Assembly (NCBI RefSeq): GCF_900107635.1
Contig: NZ_FNRD01000004.1
Coordinates: 186,001-250,000, forward strand
Length of the DNA stretch: 64,000 nucleotides
DNA from: Flavobacterium gillisiae
GTDB lineage: Bacteria; Bacteroidota; Bacteroidia; Flavobacteriales; Flavobacteriaceae
Direction: 5' to 3'
Below the pieces are notes generated by a model, which made no database searches, was not told the DNA's origin, and saw nothing but the letters and a program-made list of their open reading frames with translations. Shown piece by piece: positions 63,087 to 64,000 of this stretch. Position numbers and translations under genes: made by a program. How positions within the stretch are numbered: the stretch's first letter is position 1; each line of letters opens with the position of its first letter.

Positions 63087-64000
63087 GTGAATCAAGATTT
63101 CTTAAAATATCAGGCACAAACTTCTCCCTATCCATTAGGCATGGAAGTATCTTATGCAAAAGGTTCTTATATCTATGATACCAATAATAAAAAATACCTT
63201 GATTTTGTGGCAGGGGTTTCGGCTTGTACGCTAGGACACCAACCCGCGAGAGTAAATCAAGCCATCAAGGATCAATTAGACAAATACTCGCATGTAATGG
63301 TTTATGGGGAATATTCCCAAAGTCCGGCGGTGGAATATTGCAAGCTTTTAGCTTCACTCTTACCTGCTCCTTTAGATAAAACCTACCTCGTTAACTCAGG
63401 AACGGAAGCCATTGAAGGAGCGCTTAAGTTGGCACGACGCGTTACAGGTCGTAGTCAGTTAATTTCTTGTCACAATGCTTATCATGGAAATACGATGGGA
63501 TCGATGAGTATCATGGGTTTTGAAGAGCGCAAACAAATTTTTCGCCCTTTGATTCCTGATGTCGATTTCATTACTTTTAACAATGAATCCGATTTAGCTA
63601 AAATAACGACAAAAACCGCAGGTATAGTTTTAGAAACAATCCAAGGTGGCGCTGGTTTTATTCAACCTCATAATGATTTTCTAAAAAAAGTACGCGCACG
63701 CTGTACCGAAGTTGGAGCTCTTATGATTCTAGACGAAATCCAACCGGGTTTTGGAAGAACTGGAAAACTATTTGGTTTCCAGAATTATGACGTTGTTCCA
63801 GATGTTGTTGTAATGGGAAAAGGAATGGGAGGCGGAATGCCTGTGGGGGCTTTTACCGCATCAGCAGCAATGATGGATTTATTGAGTGACAATCCAAAAC
63901 TGGGACATATCACCACCTTTGGAGGACATCCTGTCATAGCGTCAGCCTGTCTGGCCACTTTGCAGGAAATTACTGAAACCGACCTAATGCCTAGAACCTT
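63087..64000 (+). CDS. class III aminotransferase, truncated at the window end
   Basis: A PLP-dependent class III aminotransferase, likely of the acetylornithine/ornithine or 4-aminobutyrate type; 304 codons are visible and the rest lies outside the window. The GTG start at 63087 is the first sensible codon, 40 bases after lgt. SGTEAIEGALKLARR and SCHNAYHGNT are the cofactor motifs, DEIQPGFGRTG holds the ring-contacting Asp, and the Schiff-base Lys is in VVVMGKGMGGGMPVGAF. The substrate cannot be decided from this part. Confidence 0.9.
   Translation, partial: MNQDFLKYQAQTSPYPLGMEVSYAKGSYIYDTNNKKYLDFVAGVSACTLGHQPARVNQAIKDQLDKYSHVMVYGEYSQSPAVEYCKLLASLLPAPLDKTYLVNSGTEAIEGALKLARRVTGRSQLISCHNAYHGNTMGSMSIMGFEERKQIFRPLIPDVDFITFNNESDLAKITTKTAGIVLETIQGGAGFIQPHNDFLKKVRARCTEVGALMILDEIQPGFGRTGKLFGFQNYDVVPDVVVMGKGMGGGMPVGAFTASAAMMDLLSDNPKLGHITTFGGHPVIASACLATLQEITETDLMPRT

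Overview
The window is a low-GC chromosomal segment from a member of the Bacteroidota, most likely Flavobacterium or a close relative. Three things point there: the protein families present (DUF4494, OMP beta-barrel TonB-type receptor, OstA-like protein, PASTA protein next to an RluA-type synthase), promoters of the Bacteroidota form TTG-N19-TAnnTTTG, and dispersed GC-rich stem-loop repeats that I recognise from flavobacterial genomes. I saw no rRNA, tRNA, CRISPR array, insertion sequence or prophage.

Layout. 1-1500: a MarR regulator fragment, a nitroreductase and a YceI protein. 1600-9370: the tryptophan operon trpE-G-D-C-F-B-(gamma-glutamylcyclotransferase)-A, preceded by an attenuator whose leader peptide has three consecutive Trp codons; almost every spacer carries a different repeat, and two repeats lie inside the reading frames of trpG and trpF. 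9400-13950: a two-component system and an outer-membrane receptor sharing a tandem direct repeat upstream. 14000-20040: DUF4494, a small membrane protein, and a TetR-controlled tripartite efflux operon (TolC/HlyD/MFS) with a 37-base palindromic operator. 20090-25570: YaaA, an acetyltransferase, NhaA overlapping a DUF389 membrane protein, and a transglutaminase-like protein. 25600-30640: a secreted zinc metalloprotease, then an alkylation-repair set in which Ada is split over two genes, followed by AlkB.

30800-35100 is the accessory part: an AT-rich orphan gene with a C-terminal PD-(D/E)XK nuclease domain and helical/coiled-coil N-terminus, small unknown proteins, a tandem pair of secreted paralogues and the relic of a third. 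35190-39230 is a giant hybrid sensor kinase with six PAS domains. 39460-43590 is an envelope/CoA cluster (pseudouridine synthase, PASTA protein, ddl, coaD) with a DUF433/DUF5615 toxin-antitoxin pair between ddl and coaD. 43800-53670 holds housekeeping genes (YjdM/PhnA, DEAD-box helicase, M14 peptidase, NUDIX, pyrE, birA, rsfS, ftsH). After a gene-poor AT-rich stretch come a lipoprotein and a LUD-cdsA-psd-ACBP-SOD operon, an alpha-amylase lipoprotein, an OstA-like protein, lgt and a truncated class III aminotransferase.

The best leads are the trp attenuator that appears to be leaderless, the shared response-regulator box, repeats read through as protein in TrpG and TrpF, the split Ada module and the orphan nuclease. 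All functional statements come from reading motifs by eye; no database search was run.
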